Shown: positions 1 through 11,548 of the stretch, one piece after another
Layout of the letters: every line of letters begins with the position of its first letter
How positions within the stretch are numbered: position 1 is the stretch's first letter
Assembly: GCA_903813345.2 (NCBI GenBank)
Contig: CAIIXF020000008.1
Coordinates: forward strand, 35,116,867-35,180,866
Source: Owenia fusiformis
Taxonomy: Eukaryota; Annelida; Polychaeta; Sabellida; Oweniidae
Reading direction: 5' to 3'
DNA: 64,000 bases
The notes under the pieces: generated by a model
Told to the model about the DNA's origin: nothing
The model's input: the letters and a program-made list of their open reading frames with translations, nothing else
Database searches by the model: none
Position numbers and translations under genes: made by a program

Positions 1-336
1 AAAATATTGACAGAAAATAGGCCAATTATACAAAAAATTCTAAAAATGATAATTTGCATAATTTTTCTGGATGAAATTTTGGGGATACTTAATTAATGTG
101 ATACAACTTGCTCCTGCAATATATGAGATGGTTACACTATCACAACTTTCCCAATAATACAATAATGAATGTCAATCTAAATGTAGCTCACACATTCTTT
201 GCATAAATGGTATTGAAAAAATAAGATTGAAATTCTGTGTTCTTAGGAAAATGTTTTCATTTGTAGTTATGAAATTTTAAAATATGTGATTGGTTAAGTC
301 GTATAATATAATATAAATGACGGGTTATGTAATTAC

Positions 337-423
337 CTATCTAATCCTATGTCAAGCTTGTTCTCCATGTGTTCCATCAGGTCTTTCTTCTTCTTGGCAC
401 ATTCACTGTGGTATTGAGTTAGG
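337..423 (-). CDS. EXOC5: EXOC5 exon (fourth of the four in the window)
   Basis: An 87-nt minus-strand exon with a good acceptor (TATTACAG) and donor (TAG|GTAATT). Read after the exon at 1086-1209 it gives S-LTQYHSECAKKKKDLMEHM and then ENKLDIGLDR. From memory this aligns with human EXOC5 (SPKLSECLQKKKEIIEQMEMKLDTGIDR). EXOC5/Sec10 is a helical-rod subunit of the octameric exocyst, which tethers secretory vesicles to the plasma membrane. The exon enters in phase 2 and leaves in phase 2, so the next exon must lie left of the window; I see none in 1-336. Too short to stand alone as an ORF; the call rests on phase continuity and sequence match. Confidence 0.9.
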
Positions 424-599
424 CTGTAATACAGACATGATATAGTGTAGTGTAATACTAGAGAGAGGTGTAAGATCAGTACATAACATGGGTCCAACAC
501 TGATTGTAAATTATTAATGGTGCTTTTGCAAAATATTGAGACAATTTTTTAGTAGATTTGCATCAGCATAGACACTTGTAAAAGATGGTAATGGAGGAG

Positions 600-1078
600 T
601 GTGTATTGGGGAGGGAGCAATGTGTAGTTAGGGAGGGATCGATGAGTAGTGGGGAGGGAGCATTATGTAGTGAGGAGGGAGAAGTGTGTGGTGGAAGAGG
701 AAGCAGTGTGTAGCTGGGGAGGGAGCAGTTTGTAGTTTGGGAGGTAGCATTATGTAGTGGGGGAGGGAGCAGTGTGTACTCAGGGAGGGACCAGTGTGTA
801 ATTAGGGAGGGAGCATTGTGTATCAGGGGACAGTACAGGAGGAGGAGGCATTGTGTAGTCAGGTAGGAAATAGTGTGAAGTGGGGGAGGGAGCAATAATG
901 AGTCAGGGAGGGGAGTGTGTAGTGGGGGAGATAGCAGGTGAGTAATGAGGGAGAAAGCAATGTAAAGTGGGTAAGAAGGGAGCAGTATGTAGTCGTAGCT
1001 GGGGAGAGAGCAGTTTGTAGTGGGGGAGCAGTGTATACTGGGGAGGGAGCACTCATGTTGGTAGGGAGGTATGTATGT
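600..1078. repeat. GA/GT-rich minisatellite in an EXOC5 intron
   Basis: Irregular tandem copies of a roughly 20-30 bp unit resembling GGGAGGGAGCAGTGTGTAGT. Strand asymmetry is strong (purine-rich on +). The long reading frames on the minus strand here are by-products of the composition (Pro/Leu/Thr-rich) and show no protein features. The intron stretch from 1210 to 1440 to its right shows nothing recognisable. Confidence 0.85.
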
Positions 1079-1085
1079 GACTTAC

Positions 1086-1209
1086 CTGACAAGTGGCACT
1101 AGATTATCACTGAACTGTTTCTCAAAGAGGTGGAAGATTGTGTTGGATTGGCCAACCACGTCAAAGAAATAAATCTCAGGCTGCTGTTTGGCATCTGGTA
1201 AGGGTATGG
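1086..1209 (-). CDS. EXOC5: EXOC5 exon (third of the four)
   Basis: A 124-nt minus-strand exon bounded by a TTCTACTTCAG acceptor and a CAG|GTAAG donor. It reads IPLPDAKQQPEIYFFDVVGQ followed by SNTIFHLFEKQFSDNLVPLV, matching human EXOC5 (IPSSDSRNANLYFLDVV..ANTIFHLFDKQFNDHLMPLI). The first codon is completed by the last base of the exon at 5554-5662 and the last codon by the first base of 337-423. It sits just beside a GA-rich minisatellite in the next intron. Confidence 0.95.
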
Positions 1210-1439
1210 CTGAAGTAGAACATTATAATAAAGTAATAGCACATGCATACAATAAACAATAAAATGCTGACGCTGTCTGTCAAACACCAGACTTTTAATG
1301 ATACATAGACTTCAAAAATATTTTTGCTGGAGTGTTGTTATCAAAATGGCATACAGATATCTCGGGGAATCTCTGAATAAGAGACATTAACAGTAGAAAG
1401 CATGTAAATGCAAATTTGAGTGATATAATTTCTTTCAAG

Positions 1440-1735
1440 TGATTTTGGGCCAAAGTTGTCAAATGTGAACTCCCCTAGAATTTTGGAAAAGTGACCCCCT
1501 TGACAAAATCTGACCATGGATCAGAGGGAACATTGGGAAAAAGTTGTCAAATGTGAACCCCCTGGAATTTTTTAAAAAGTAACCCCCCCCCCCTTAGCAA
1601 AAGCTGGCTAAGGGCCTGTCTGGGGGAATATTGGGAAAGAGTTGTCAAATGTGAACCCCCTGGAATTTTGGGAAAAGTAACCCCCCCCCACCCTTAGCAA
1701 AAGCTGGCTAAGGGCCTGTCTTGGAGAACATTGGG
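1440..1735. repeat. Relic tandem copies of the CAGGCCCGTAGCC MITE family
   Basis: About three head-to-tail pieces containing GTTGTCAAATGTGAACCCCC and AGCAAAAGCTGGCTAAGGGC, the same interior as the complete elements at 17396-17589 and 41501-41706. The terminal repeats are decayed here. Confidence 0.7.
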
Positions 1736-2245
1736 AAGAGTCATAATGATATTCTGAAAGCATGTCCTCATGAAAAATGAATAGAATCACAAGACAAATG
1801 AGTAAGATAAGATGACAAAAAACTTGATCAGAACATGGGCTTTCAACTAATTGAAAGCCCATGATCAGAATCATAAAAAAATGTGGTCAGGGGAAATCTG
1901 CAGGAATGAGGAAGCTTACTCAAAGATCAGGGTTCGGGAAAGTGCGTTAGATCATAAACTTTTCTTTAATGTTTGCTTATCTTATCATAAACAGAATCAG
2001 AGACTATTTGATTTCTGGCATTTTTCATTCAGATCTGATTTTCTACCTGTCTGATAAATTTTTCTTGATGTTGATCTAGTTCGTTAAATTATCCTAGGGT
2101 TCATAATATGTATAGTTCTGGTCTCAACTGTATGTAATGTAACTGTCTTATTAGATGGAAATAAATTATACACACATACTATACACTCCAAACATTCCAA
2201 TTTAAAAGTACCAAACGGAATATGTATCTCTGACAGACTGAAACT

Positions 2246-2318
2246 AGTCTTGCTTCAAGAAACTGGTCCCCCTCCCCTATCTATGAAATAGGGGGGGGGG
2301 GGTTGAAGCAAGACTAGA
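2246..2318. repeat. Short hairpin repeat
   Basis: Arms ACTAGTCTTGCTTCAA (left) and TTGAAGCAAGACTAG (right) face each other around a C-rich then G-rich centre that can also pair. It may be a miniature inverted-repeat element. The rest of 1740-3280 shows no gene. A single fragment of the 'AAGATGGCTGCCAAAA' repeat family lies at about 2773-2845. Confidence 0.6.
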
Positions 2319-3289
2319 CTCAAAGATATTCATCTGGTCTTAATATTTAATACACAACTTTCCCATCAAATAACGCTTTTCGCGATCAATATTACAATAG
2401 CTACATCTCAAGGAAAATCTATTTTGAAATCTACGCCATATTTGAAATTGTTTTGACCTGCCATGTTTATGTTTGTAATTGGGATGTCTTTTTCTAAATC
2501 AGTCTTAGGTTTGTTAAATACCTACTTATATTGTGCCCTTAAATCTAGAAGAGGTAAGTAGCAATTTCTAGACTCTGACTAGAATAGATGACCCCAATAG
2601 CAGCTGCCATGTCTTTACATGGGGATTTAAATGTTAAATAAATGACAGCCACTTATGAAAGCATAAAATTAGGTAACTGAAAATTCTGAATTGGTAGCAA
2701 ACTATTGAACAAGGCAAGGGTGAACAATGTCAAACCTAAATATAGCAGTGTGGGCTTGCTGACCCAGAGAGCAAGATGGCTGCCAAAAAGTGAATCAGCT
2801 CTCGAACTTCTTACCATGTAACATGTGTAAAAATATTGTAACAAATTTTTACTTTTCAAATTTTCTGTTCTTTGTAGTCCTGTGCCATTTTATCAGTTCG
2901 CTTACAGTTAACACATTTAGAAAGTGTTTTCCAGTTTGGTTGATAAGTAGTATACTTACATGAATGTATGTGACACTAAAGGAGTAGGCAGAATCATGTA
3001 AACTGTTCGATTTTGTGAGATTTCTTTTTGCTTTCATTTGTTTACATTTTTCTCACCTTACTTTTGAAGAGCTATCTTGACCTACATTCAATTACTCGTT
3101 TTTTCGGTCAATTTCGGCATGATAATAACCAATGAAGATTGGTTTATGTTATATTTATTTAGTTTATACATTTATCTAGTTAATTATATACTAAACATGT
3201 ATTAATGTTACATTAGATAGCACAGCTTATGAGTTCTAAATGAAGCCAGTTATTTTGCACTATTCATATCCTGATTGCATCATAATAAT

Positions 3290-5428
3290 TGTACACCAGT
3301 CTTGTCCTGTCCAGGGGCCTAGGTATTGCATCAGCCCATTAATCACTTGATAGGTTCGTGTGCAAAACCTAGTACATGTTATACATGTCGGGGTATAAAT
3401 AGAGACGACCAGGTGACTCAGGAGGCACTTTCTAGCTGGAACTGAGAGAGGACAGACCTGTGTGCCTCCAGGGATTGACGCTTGATGGACTTAGGCTAAT
3501 TCTAAGCATATATCTGATGGACTTAGAAGATTTCCATCCCATATATTGAGGGACTTAGATGATTTTACCCTGATGTACTTAGAGGATCTTAGGCAGATTC
3601 GACATACCCGTAGAGGGACTTAAAGGATTTTACCCTGGTATACTTAGAGGATCTTAGGCAGATTCGACATACCCGTTGAGGGACTTAGAGGATATTACCC
3701 TGGTATATTTAGAGGATCTTAGGAGGATTCGACAAACCCAGTGAGGGTCTTTGAGGATTTTACCCAGAGGTATTTAGAGGATCTTGGATAGATTCAACAC
3801 ACCTGTAGAGACTGAGTGGATTTTTAGGTAGAGGTATACTTAGAGGCATACCTGTAGATGGACTTAGCAGATTCTAGGTTGATGCACTTAGAGGATATTA
3901 CCTTGAGGGACTTAGCCAATATTCACCAAAGTTGCCTGGAGTTTGATGCCCAGAGGAACTTCGTAGATCTCATACATCCATAAGTTGATGGACTTAGAAT
4001 ATTACCAGCTTGAGGGACTTAGAATATTCATAGCTGGCTAGAGGGACTGTAGATTTCTTACATCTATAACTTGGTGGACTTAGAATATTCGCCAGCTTGA
4101 GGGACTTAGAATATTCATAGCTGGCAGAGGGACTTTGTAGATTTCCTACATCTATAACTTGGTGGACTTAGAATATTCGCCAGCTTGAGGACCTTAGAAT
4201 ATTCATCGCTGATTAGAGGAACTTTGTAGATTCCCTACATCTTCAACTTGGTGGACTTAGAATATTCGCCAGCTTGAGGGACTTAGAATATTCACTGCTG
4301 GTTAGAGGAATCGTAGATCTCACACATCTATAACTTGATGGACTTAGAATATTCACCAGCTTGAGGGACTTAGAATATTCATCGCTGGCTAGAGGAACTT
4401 TGTAGATTTCCTACATCTACAACTTGATGGACTTAGAATATTCGCCAGCTTGAGGGACTTAGAATATTCATCGCTGGCTAGAGGAACTTTGTAGATTTCC
4501 TACATCTACAACTTGATGGACTTAGAATATTCGCCAGCTTGAGGGACTTAGAATATTCATCGCTGGCTAGAGGGACTTTGTAGATTTCCTACATCTATAA
4601 CTTGGTGGACTTAGAATATTCGCCAGCTTGAGGAGCTTAGAATATTCATCGCTGATTAGAGGAACTTTGTAGATTCCCTACATCTTCAACTTGGTGGACT
4701 TAGAATATTCGCCAGCTTGAGGGACTTAGAATATTCATCGCTGGCTAGAGGAACTTTGTAGATTTCCTACATCTTCAACTTGATGGACTTAGAATATTTG
4801 CCAATTTGAGGGACTTAGAATATTCACTGCTGGTTAGAGGAATCGTAGATCTCACACATCTATAACTTGATGGACTAAGAATATTCACCAGCTTGAGGGA
4901 CTTAGAATATTCATCGCTGGCTAGAGAAACTTTGTAGATTTCCTACATCTACAACTTGATGGACTTAGAATATTTGCCAACTTGAGGGACTTAGGATAGT
5001 CATCACTAGTTAGATGAACTTTATACTTTGGTTGATGGACTTAGGATATCCATTGCTCGTCTGAGGAACTTATTAGAATTTCATGCAACTTCAGTTAGAG
5101 GACTTAGGATAAATGTGCATATATGAGGAATACTGTTCAGGACAAGACAATAAACATTTGTGATAGACACTTTACTATAAATATACAAGTAGTTTTACAT
5201 AAAGGACTTTGATAACAGCATCTTTGAAACTGAAATTTAGTATTAACTATCGATTTATATTGTATTATTTTGAGGCGGAAGAAGCCAGAATATATGTTGT
5301 TAATTTTATATTAAATATTGTGTCTCTTTATTCATGCGTACATTTAACGTGTACCAAGTATCCTACGAAGTAACCTGGTCTGATTAATAACAACATCCAC
5401 ACTACCACAAATTAGGCCAGACGTTACA
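3290..5428 (+). mobile_element. Possible solo LTR-like fossil enclosing the GGACTTAG repeats
   Basis: The block begins TGTACACC and ends GTTACA. It holds a TATA-like TATAAA at 3394-3399 about 30 bp before a plausible start region, then the tandem repeats, then an AATAAA at 5149-5154. An 11-base motif at 3299-3309 recurs inverted at 5138-5148. This order (promoter, transcribed repeats, polyadenylation signal) suits a long terminal repeat left alone in an intron, probably old. I found no clean target duplication, and a non-viral transcribed satellite is an alternative. Confidence 0.3.
3484..5110. repeat. Minisatellite built on GGACTTAG
   Basis: In 3484-3900 the units are about 66 bp and degenerate. 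From about 3960 to 5030 they become regular 89-bp units, each with two GGACTTAGAATATTC motifs (examples start near 4430 and 4520). No reading frame runs through it. It forms the middle of the larger LTR-like block 3290-5428. Confidence 0.9.
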
Positions 5429-5553
5429 ATATGTAGTAATTCTGTTAATTGGTTTTCATGAAATCTCAATGACAAGAAAGTGAGACTCTGCCTTCCCGTC
5501 CGCCAGGCAGACAATATCATAACTTTTTTAGATAAGATTAAAAAGGTACTAAC

Positions 5554-5662
5554 CTTGTAATCCAATATCTATGGCGTATAATATATGTTCTATACACATA
5601 TACTGCACTAGGACCTCAAATATCTGTACGGCATTTTCAGCTAAACTATTCTGAGATGACAA
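5554..5662 (-). CDS. EXOC5: EXOC5 exon (second of the four)
   Basis: A 109-nt minus-strand exon with acceptor ATTTTCAG and donor CAAG|GTTAGT. It reads LSSQNSLAENAVQIFEVLVQ then YMCIEHILYAIDIGLQ, which aligns with human EXOC5 (LSDPSDLPRNAFRIFTILVEFLCIEHIDYALETGLA). It begins in phase 0 and ends one base into a codon, exactly what the exons on both sides need. The intron upstream of it (5663-62211) is the 56.5 kb intron that contains every other gene in the window. Confidence 0.95.
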
Positions 5663-6198
5663 CTGAAAATACAAAATAAGCATACAATAAATAAACCTCA
5701 TATCCAAATAATTTACTACATAGATACAGTAGGGTTACCTCATTGTAGTGTCATAATTTACTTTGGGTGATATTTCTAGATTTTTCATAGAAAAACTATT
5801 AGCGCAGTACACTGATGAACTTCTTTTTCCAAATTGAGACTTGTATTTTATAGAATCGGTCTACTGCACATTGCCACTTCTTTGGACAATTGTGATATTC
5901 TTACATCTTTTGAATGCCATCTTTTGAATATTCATAATTTGATAAGGGTGATATGTCTACATTTTTCATAAAAAAATTATTAGCCAAGGAGACTGTTTCC
6001 CAAACTGAGACTTGTCCTTTGAAAGAATATTTCTTGTTTTTCATAAAATGTAAAATGTTAACATTGCAAAGTCACTAAAGAACAACAAAAACTCTAGTTT
6101 GAGAAAAAAGTGCCATATAAAGATTTGAGAAGATTTTTTTTGTATGAGAGATTTCAAAATTCTATAGCTCTTTCGATTTTGGACTATACTGTATCTAA
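5663..6198. other. Gene-free intron start
   Basis: AT-rich sequence with a loosely repeated motif about GGTGATATTTCTAGATTTTTC (near 5767 and 5947). I see no gene or clear element. Confidence 0.6.
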
Positions 6199-7077
6199 TA
6201 GAGGTGCCAAGTATTAACCGGTTAACCGGTTAACCGCCGATAATGCCTTAACCGGTCTGTGTTTTTATGGGTGGTTAGTTGACCGTGTATAATTCTGTTA
6301 TTTCCCGCGCTAATATTGCATGCTCATCTGTTTGGTTTTAAAGTGTCAGTTTCACGTAAGCTACTCATACATGTCGTCATAAGTCCGATAACTCCTTACA
6401 AACATCCAATCAGCAACTTTAATCCCTGACACATTGCTTTCCCGAGCTTACTTTGCATGATAATCTGTTTGTTTTTCAAGTGTCAGTTTCATGTGAGCTA
6501 CTCATACATGTGATAGTTCCGATCACTCCTTACAAACATCCAATCAGCACCTTTAATCCCTGCCACATTGCTTTCCCGCGCTTACTTTGAATGTTAATCT
6601 GTTTGTTTTTCAAGTGTCAGCCATGTGTAATCAACTCATATTGCAAAACTATTTCATAAATAAATTATATGCATTTTTTAATTCTTCAGTTTTGTTATTA
6701 TTGTTGTCTATCAACGTCGCCAAAATGTCAAAGGTCAAAGCCTCGCTTTGGTAGTGAGAAAATTAAAATCAAAATAAACACTAATCAGCTGCAATTCTCG
6801 TTGTTATGGTGCGTTCGTGGTTATTCCAAAGGTAAACCAGTGTGGTAATTTAGAGGTACCGGTAGTCAGGTAGTGTATGAATATAACAGAGTAAAGCTTG
6901 ACGAATGTACAAAATAAACGCTGATATATCATTTTTCCAATTTTTTCAACTTTCAAGATCGAAGATGAAGATTTCATTTGAAATTATCAGTTCAAATTTC
7001 CCGCCGGTTAACCGACTTTAACTGGTAAAAACATCCGGTTAACCGGTTAATGCTCAAGCAGTTAATTGACACCACTA
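6199..7077. mobile_element. hAT-type non-autonomous transposon
   Basis: The ends TAGAGGTGCCAA and (inverted) TAGTGGTGTCAA are imperfect terminal inverted repeats, flanked by the exact 8-bp duplication GTATCTAA at 6191-6198 and 7078-7085, as hAT elements make. Sub-terminal clusters of GGTTAACC, itself a palindrome, occur at both ends. The interior carries about three tandem copies of a 130-140 bp unit (6330-6620). No transposase is visible. Confidence 0.85.
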
Positions 7078-7225
7078 GTATCTAAGGGATGTTTCAGAAA
7101 GATATAAGAAAAATTGTTCTGGGACCTTTGCAATACTACTCTTTTTCTCTATTTTTCTGTCACATTTTCAAAGGACTAAAATTCTCATTCTAAACTGTTT
7201 AATGTTTATATTTGCATAACCACAG

Positions 7226-7557
7226 CACTGGCGGATTAGGGGGGGGGGGCCTGGGGGCCCGGGCCCCCCCCCTTGGGTGGGCCCAGAAAAAAAAAATTGG
7301 GCCCAAAAATTTTTTTGGGCCAAACAAGGCCTTCAGGCCCTAAAAAGTAGGCCTTTTTGGTCATTACAGGGCCTTTTAAGGCCTTATTTTTTAATTTCAG
7401 GCCAAATTTTGAAGAAAATGGGCCTCAAAATTTCAAAATTTGGGCCCACTTTTGGATTTTAGGGGCCCAAAAATTTTTTTCGCGCAAGCGCGGACGTTTT
7501 TTTTCTCTGACCTGAAATTTGGGCCCCCCCCCTTGTTGGTTCCTGGATCCGCCCCTG
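7226..7557. mobile_element. MITE with GGCGGAT ends
   Basis: A 332-bp element whose ends (CACTGGCGGATTAGG and, inverted, CAGGGGCGGATCCAGG) form an imperfect inverted repeat, flanked by 5-bp duplications CACAG at 7221-7225 and 7558-7562. The inside is built of G/C homopolymers and GGGCCC palindromes. GGCGGATCCAGG-ended MITEs are widespread in animals and usually assigned to hAT; here the 5-bp duplication leaves the superfamily open. Confidence 0.75.
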
Positions 7558-7689
7558 CACAGTGAGCCTGGTTACAAAAATGATAGGAGGAACTAAACAA
7601 GGCACAGGATGTGAACGAGATCACACCATCAAATAGGCAGACACTATGAACCAGGAAAACTGTTCTCCTATTATGTTTACAAATTTCAA

Positions 7690-8690
7690 GAAGAAGAAAA
7701 CAATTTGGCTGCCCAAAAGTTAATCAGCTCTAGTACTTGATATCCTCTATCATTTGTGTAAATTTGAAGGAGATCCGATGAGCAGTTTTCCTGAAATGGC
7801 GATGACAAGATTTTTTGAAAAACCTTCAAAATGGCCACCAGAAAACAAGATGGCCGCCCAAAAGTTAATCAGCTCTAGTAATTGATATCCTCTATCATGT
7901 GTGTAAATTTGAAGGAAATCCGATGAGCGGATTTTCTGAAATGGCGATGACAAGATTTTTCGAAAAATCTTCAAAATGGCTGCCAGAAAATAAGATGGCC
8001 GTCCCAAAATTTAATCAGCTCTAGTACTTGATATCCTCTATCATTTGTGTAAATTTGAAGGAAATCCGATGAGCGGTTTTCCTGAAATGGCGATGACAAG
8101 ATTTTTTGAATAACCTTCAAAATGGCCACCAGAAAACAAGATGGCCGCCCAAAAGTTAATCAGCTCTAGTAATTGATATCCTCTATCATGTGTGTAAATT
8201 TGAAGGAAATCCGATGAGCGGATATTCTGAAATGGCGATGACAAGATTTTTTGAAAAATCTTCAAAATGGCTGCCAGAAAACAAGATGGCCGCCCAAAAG
8301 TTAATCAGCTCTAGTACTTGATATCCTCTATCATTTGTGTAAATTTGAAGGAAATCCGATGAGCGGTTTTCCTGAAATGGCGATGACAAGATTTTTTGAA
8401 AAACCTTCAAAATGGCCACCAGAAAACAAGATGGCCGCCCAAAAGTTAATCAGCTCTAGTACTTGATATCCTCTATCATTTGTGTAAATTTGAAGGAAAT
8501 CCAATGAGCGGTTTTCCTGAAATGGCGATGACAAGATTTTTCGAAAAACCTTCAAAATGGCTGCCAGAAAACAAGATGGCCACCCAAAAGTTAATCAGCT
8601 CTAGTACTTCATATGCTCTATCATCTCTGCGAATTTGGAGAAAATCTGATGAGCAGTTTTCCTTAAACGGCGATGACAAAAAGCGGGACG
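7690..8690. repeat. 145-bp tandem repeat, about seven copies
   Basis: The unit contains AAGATGGCCGCCCAAAAG, TTAATCAGCTCTAGTACTTG and GGAAATCCGATGAGCGG. The regular 145-bp step is clear at 8041, 8186, 8331 and 8476. The array ends in a (GATCACGACCAC)-type run at 8690-8725. The short frames on both strands simply repeat with the unit and are not genes. Fragments of the same family lie at about 2773-2845 and 20150-20340. Confidence 0.9.
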
Positions 8691-8954
8691 ATCACGACCA
8701 CGATCACGACCAGGATGACGACTATATCCCACCGATGGTGTGATAAAAATTGAAAGAAAATCAAACCAAAATTGCCAAGTGCTTTCTGGTTTCGGCCATC
8801 TTGGGACTATAGCTTCACCTTAGGGCCATTCTTTATGATAGTGTATCTGTAAAACTCCTAAAAAATTCCTTTTTAGGTTATTTTTCATTTTTCATATTAC
8901 CCTTATGTATCAGATGTTATACAAATTAAAATATGTCCAGTAAATACAGAATAT

Positions 8955-9490
8955 CACATCATTTTGAGTGATATCATTTTTATCGCCGAGTTGATATCAA
9001 ATATCAACACGAGTGAGCGAAGCGAATGAGTGTTGATATTTGATATCTACGAGGCGATAAAATGATATCACGAGAAATTATGTGATATTGGGTTTATCCC
9101 ATGATTACAATCATCTTGTGATGTTCTGATCCAATTTCCAGGACATTGGCAGACAATATAAACTAGAAATTAGAGAATATCAATTGAATATTTGAAGCAC
9201 TTTATTTTAACAATTAAAAGTAAATAACATGATATAGTTCGTCATGAATACCATTTTTAATCGTTAGTTAGCAGCCTTCTAATCAAATTATATACACAAT
9301 CGTAATTCAATACACCAATGAAACTTAAAGAGAATAAATTAACAGACTTATGATATGCGTGAGATAAACGATATCACACGCATATGAGTTTGATAAACGA
9401 TTTTCTGGAAAATATCACACGGATTTCAATAATATCAGAAATATCATAAGCTGTTATTGTACAGATAACACATTAATCGTGGGATAAAAG
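8955..9490. mobile_element. Palindromic element
   Basis: Positions about 8960-9085 form a near-perfect palindrome (GTGATATCATTTTTATCGCC facing GGCGATAAAATGATATCAC) whose centre GAGTGAGCGAAGCGAATGAG is itself a stem-loop. A second inverted pair, GGTTTATCCCATGATTA near 9090 and TAATCGTGGGATAAAA near 9472, brackets the right part. I read this as one or two nested MITEs of unknown superfamily. Confidence 0.6.
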
Positions 9491-9661
9491 AAAATATTAT
9501 CTGCCCAACAAAAGAAAAGATATTTCACTCACTCAAGATTATTTCTACTCGCAACTAGCATATTGAATTTAATATCCATTTCAAGGCATCATTTATATTA
9601 TTTACACAATTAAAGCATTTTTCTGAATCCAATAATAAACAAGAACACAAATGTGTACAAA

Positions 9662-11123
9662 ATGTCCCCACCAAGTGGTGATCCCGTGAAATGGTTATCC
9701 TGAAAATGAGTAGACAAGACTTTACCAACACAATTTGAGGATGGAAAATCCAAAGTGGCCACCTTAAAATTTACCCAGAATGCCAAAAATTTAGTCAGTT
9801 CTAGATTTTCATACTAAGAACCACCCCTGAAAATTTGAAATTGATCCGTCACACAGTTAACCAGAAAACATGTAAACAAGACTTTACAGACAAGATTTCA
9901 GGATGGAAAATCCAAAATGGCTGCCTTGACATTTACCCAGAATGTCAAAAAACTAATCTGTTTGTAGATTTTCATACTAAGAATCATCCCTGAAAATATG
10001 AAATTGATCTACCAAACGGTTCACCTGAAAACGGGTAGACAAGACTTTACAGACAAGATTTTAGGACAGAAAATCCAAAATGGCTGCCTTAACATTTACG
10101 CAGAATGCAAAAAAAGTAATCAGATGTAGATTTTCATACAAAGAATCATCCCTGAAAATTTGAAATTGATCTATCAAACTGTTCTCCTAAAAACGCGTAG
10201 ACAAGACTTTACAGGCAAGATTTTAAGACGGAAAATCCAAAATGGCTGCCTTGACATTTACCCAGAATGCAAAAAAACTAATCAGTTCTAGATTTTCATA
10301 CTAAGAATCATTCCTGAAAATTTGAAATTGATCTACGAAACGGTTCACCTGAAAACGAGTAGACAAGACTTTACAGACAAGATTTTAGGACGGAAAATCC
10401 AAAATGGCTGCCTTGACATTTACCCAGAATGCCAAAAAACTAATGAGATCTAGATTTTTATACTAAGAATCATCCCTGAAAATTTGAAATTGATCCACCA
10501 AACGGTTCACCTGAAAACGCGCAGACAAGACTTCACAGACAAGATTTTAGGACCGAAAAATCCAAAATGGCCGACAATAAAAAAGTCCTTATGAGTTTTT
10601 GCTGATTTCTTTTTACAAAATTATCACATATAACTACTGTTAACAATAAAGTAGGCTTTTACAGCAAAGTACATCTGAAATTATTTATAAAGCTACTAAA
10701 TAGTTAAAGTATGAAAACTCAAAAACACCATTCAATATGATACAAAGTATTATCGCGCGCTAACTTTTCTTAAGACATTCAAAATGGCTGACATGACTGA
10801 GCTAGCAGGTCCAAAACCTAATCAGATCTAGAATGAAGTGAGCTGAACAAGATGTTAAAGTTTTAAAAGCAACTGTGAAGCAGTTTTTCTTAAAGTTTGC
10901 AGACAAGGATTTTAGCATTTGACTTCAAAATGGCCGACAGGAAGTAGGTATCGAGTTAATTTTTTTTCATCCACATCTGTATGCACTCATAAGTTATCCC
11001 TGAAAATTTGAAGGTGACATCTGTAGCGGTTTTGGAGAAAACTGCCGGACGTACGGACAGACAGACGGACAGACGGACGCACCTAGGCCGACAATATGGC
11101 CCCACACTATGTGGTGGGGACAT
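9662..11123. mobile_element. 1.46-kb non-autonomous element with about six 160-bp modules
   Basis: Terminal inverted repeats ATGTCCCCACCA (9662-9673) and TGGTGGGGACAT (11112-11123). Between about 9700 and 10570 a 160-bp unit repeats six times (ACAAGACTTTACAGACAAG, AAAATCCAAAATGGCTGCC, AAAATTTGAAATTGATC). The right end has the (ACGGACAG)n run near 11051-11080 that is common in such marine-invertebrate repeats. No coding capacity is seen. Confidence 0.75.
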
Positions 11124-11548
11124 AAAAAGCAAAAGTTTTCTAGGATTTAAAATATTCTCTTGAAAACGATTCTTGATAATTTGTAGAATGCTTCAAGTGA
11201 TTATTTACAAATATGCTTGAGTTATTGATAATAAGCATATATTAGATCAATGCTATGTTTCAAGATATTCTTTCAACGATTAATTGATATCAGTGTCCAT
11301 CAATTCATACACTTGTGTTTATCCTTTAATTCATTGTAACCATTTTGTAAAAAGTCAATATGTATAGTAAATATATATAGTATATATGCAAGTTCTTGCA
11401 TTCATTGTTCACAAATTGATAGTTGATGGTGTATTTTAAGTTGATTTATTTTTAGTTCATTTGTTCTTCATATGTGTAGGATCATATGCTATGTAAATAT
11501 ATTTTGTGTTATATTATTTGAATTTTGTAATAAACAGAATGGCAGTCC
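11124..11548. terminator. TRIM 3' flank with a candidate polyadenylation signal
   Basis: AT-rich. On the minus strand AATAAA reads at 11445-11450, about 520 bp past the TRIM stop, so a transcript using it would carry the 51-bp repeats in its 3' UTR. I see nothing else here. Confidence 0.4.

Noticed and set aside
563-1092. Two minus-strand frames of 77 and 110 residues rich in Pro, Leu, Thr and Ser
   Set aside because: They lie wholly in the GA-rich minisatellite and only mirror its composition; no protein feature is present.
7750-8743. Stacked frames of 67-87 residues on both strands
   Set aside because: They repeat every 145 bp with the tandem array, overlap each other and have no coding signature; one ends in a His/Asp run from the GATCACGACCAC stretch.
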